Source: Gammaproteobacteria bacterium (GTDB lineage Bacteria > Pseudomonadota > Gammaproteobacteria > Eutrophobiales > Eutrophobiaceae). Taken from it: a stretch of 64,000 bases of DNA. Shown here piece by piece: positions 62,752 through 64,000 of this stretch. The notes under the pieces are model-generated. The model did not search any database, was not told the origin of the DNA, and was given only the letters and a program-made list of their open reading frames with translations. A program made the position numbers and the translations under genes. The stretch covers positions 393,921-457,920 of the forward strand of contig JANQNX010000014.1 of the NCBI GenBank assembly GCA_028279365.1, given 5' to 3'. Positions within the stretch are counted from its first letter, which is position 1; every line of letters begins with the position of its first letter.

Positions 62752-64000
62752 ATGAAAGGTAAGGCTCTGATAATAAAAGAGAACGAACCTGAGCGAGTTT
62801 ACCTTCACAAAATGCTGTTAAGGTTTGGCATGGAAGTCATGCCGACGTCGACAGCGGAAGAGGGGATCCTGCTAGCAAGCCAGGAAGACTTTGATATTGT
62901 TTTTTGTAATATTTATTTATCCCGTATTTCCGCACCTGAATTAATCAGACAATTAAAGCAGGTGACTGCTCCTCGACTGGTGCCGATCGTGATGATTGTC
63001 AATACAGAAGAGGTCAATTCACTCCATGTTTGTTTTTCATCCGGAGCAGATGCATTTATTCAAAAACCATTTAACCTGTCACAGGTGAAAGCAACCATCC
63101 TGGCGCTGTTAAAAAATGCTCGATTGCATAATGAGTTGCAAAAAGAGAAAGCCTTGATAGAACGTCACTGCGAAGCAGAAAAAAAGGATATGCAGGACGC
63201 AGACGAGATTCTGCACAATATGCGTAACGAAATGTTCCAAAATGCGAAATACATTGAATGGAAATACATTGGTTTGAATATATTCAGCGGCGATATGCTT
63301 TGTTCAACAAAAAACCCGAATAACGATCATTTGTTTTTTGTAGGTGACAATACCGGGCATGGTCTGGCGCCGGCGATTGGTTCAATAGTATCCAACGATA
63401 TCTTTTATGCCATGGCTAAAAAAGGTTTTCGCATAAACCAGATAGCAGAAGAGATCAATTCAAAACTCTATCATTATCTGCCAAGCAATCGGTTTCTGGC
63501 TTGCTGCCTGATGAAATTAAGCGCTGATTTTTCAGGTATAGAAATACTGAATGCCGGATTACCCGATGTAATGATTTTAAACGCTGCAGGCCAGATAAAA
63601 CAGAAAGTCAGCTCGTCGCATGTGCCGCTTGGTGTAATGGCTACGCATTTAATTCAGCTCGAAATAGTGAATATTAAACTTGATGAAGGTGACCGTGTGT
63701 TATGTTTCACAGACGGAGTACCGGAATCTTTTAACCAGGACAACGAATCTTATGGCTATGACAGGTTATATGAGGTCGTAAATCAATATTCACAGGAAAT
63801 GGGTTTTGTCGAAGCGATTTATAATGATATAGAGTCGTTTATTGGTGACTCAGAACAGCACGATGATATTACCATGCTTGGGATTCACTGTAGTAAAAAA
63901 TACATAGAAAAATCCCTGCCTAAAAAGCAGGAAGTTGAATACATCAAACCGATGAATTGGGACCTGCGTCTATGTGTTGATCATGAAATGCTGAAAACGA
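62752..64000 (+). CDS. HsbR-like receiver-PP2C phosphatase (3' end outside window)
   Basis: The frame stays open to the last base, giving at least 416 residues. Residues 1-120 form a receiver-like domain, but the phospho-acceptor Asp is Asn53 (FDIVFCNIYLS) and the acidic pair is Glu10/Glu12; the Lys in AFIQKPF remains. A coiled linker leads to a SpoIIE/PP2C domain (FSGDMLC, GDNTGHGLAPAIG, CFTDGVPESF, QHDDITMLGI). The final WDLRLCVDHEM begins what looks like an HATPase anti-sigma kinase domain. The ATG at 62752 has AGGA seven bases before it; an ATG at 62734 is also in frame. It should regulate the STAS protein just upstream. Confidence 0.85.
   Translation, partial: MKGKALIIKENEPERVYLHKMLLRFGMEVMPTSTAEEGILLASQEDFDIVFCNIYLSRISAPELIRQLKQVTAPRLVPIVMIVNTEEVNSLHVCFSSGADAFIQKPFNLSQVKATILALLKNARLHNELQKEKALIERHCEAEKKDMQDADEILHNMRNEMFQNAKYIEWKYIGLNIFSGDMLCSTKNPNNDHLFFVGDNTGHGLAPAIGSIVSNDIFYAMAKKGFRINQIAEEINSKLYHYLPSNRFLACCLMKLSADFSGIEILNAGLPDVMILNAAGQIKQKVSSSHVPLGVMATHLIQLEIVNIKLDEGDRVLCFTDGVPESFNQDNESYGYDRLYEVVNQYSQEMGFVEAIYNDIESFIGDSEQHDDITMLGIHCSKKYIEKSLPKKQEVEYIKPMNWDLRLCVDHEMLKT

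Noticed and set aside
1-64000. CRISPR arrays, insertion sequences, rRNA or tRNA operons
   Set aside because: No regularly spaced direct repeats, transposase frames with terminal repeats, or RNA gene signatures were found on reading both strands.

Overview
The window looks like chromosome of a free-living, Gram-negative, aerobic and motile gammaproteobacterium of moderate to low G+C. Supporting this are separate nuoC and nuoD genes in a 14-gene complex I operon, OxyR with the canonical cysteine spacing, PCuAC/SCO copper chaperones, a TonB-dependent receptor, and a FliA-type promoter in front of a chemotaxis operon. A methanol-dehydrogenase-like quinoprotein with its accessory genes suggests a methylotroph or alcohol oxidiser (a Methylophaga- or Cycloclasticus-like lineage is possible; this is an inference and no marker gene proves it). 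No rRNA, tRNA, CRISPR array, transposase or phage gene was seen.

Region 1 (1-29.6 kb), AT-rich accessory region centred on PQQ-dependent alcohol oxidation. It holds the 3' part of a TonB receptor; a NarL-type two-component pair followed by a cupredoxin-like protein and an ExbB/ExbD-like motor of unusual design (1.7-5.9 kb); two lipoproteins on the other strand; then a SoxYZ-like carrier and a XoxF-type dehydrogenase (8983-10944) carrying the extra aspartate typical of lanthanide enzymes. After a strong terminator follow a MoxJ-like binding protein fused to ankyrin repeats, PQQ-system ABC binding proteins, a YVTN beta-propeller, two small-domain proteins with a shared cysteine motif, a c-type cytochrome, a NitT/TauT-type ABC importer and an ABC-2 exporter. 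Three more regulators, a MxaD-like periplasmic SRPBCC protein and a cytochrome P460 close the locus. A TrfB-like regulator and an AAA/TPR pair (26.6-29.6 kb) sit at the boundary.

Region 2 (29.7-34.4 kb) is oxidative stress and housekeeping: an exported KatG downstream of OxyR with a recognisable OxyR operator, a lipocalin and a YbaN-like protein.

Region 3 (34.6-49.4 kb) is nuoA-N, compact except for a 207-bp palindromic insertion between nuoD and nuoE that also encodes a 44-residue ORF coupled to nuoD. Psd, PCuAC and SCO follow on the opposite strand.

Region 4 (51.5-64 kb) is a chemotaxis operon behind a near-consensus FliA promoter: cheY-like, cheA, cheW, a globin-PAS receptor, parA, a STAS gene, cheR, cheD, cheB, an MCP-like protein behind a second FliA-like site, a second STAS gene and an HsbR-like phosphatase running off the window. 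The globin part of the first receptor is broken by two in-frame stop codons, and a good internal ribosome binding site would yield a globin-less PAS receptor. This is the clearest anomaly in the window. The least described assembly is the ExbB/ExbD-like operon beside the quinoprotein locus.
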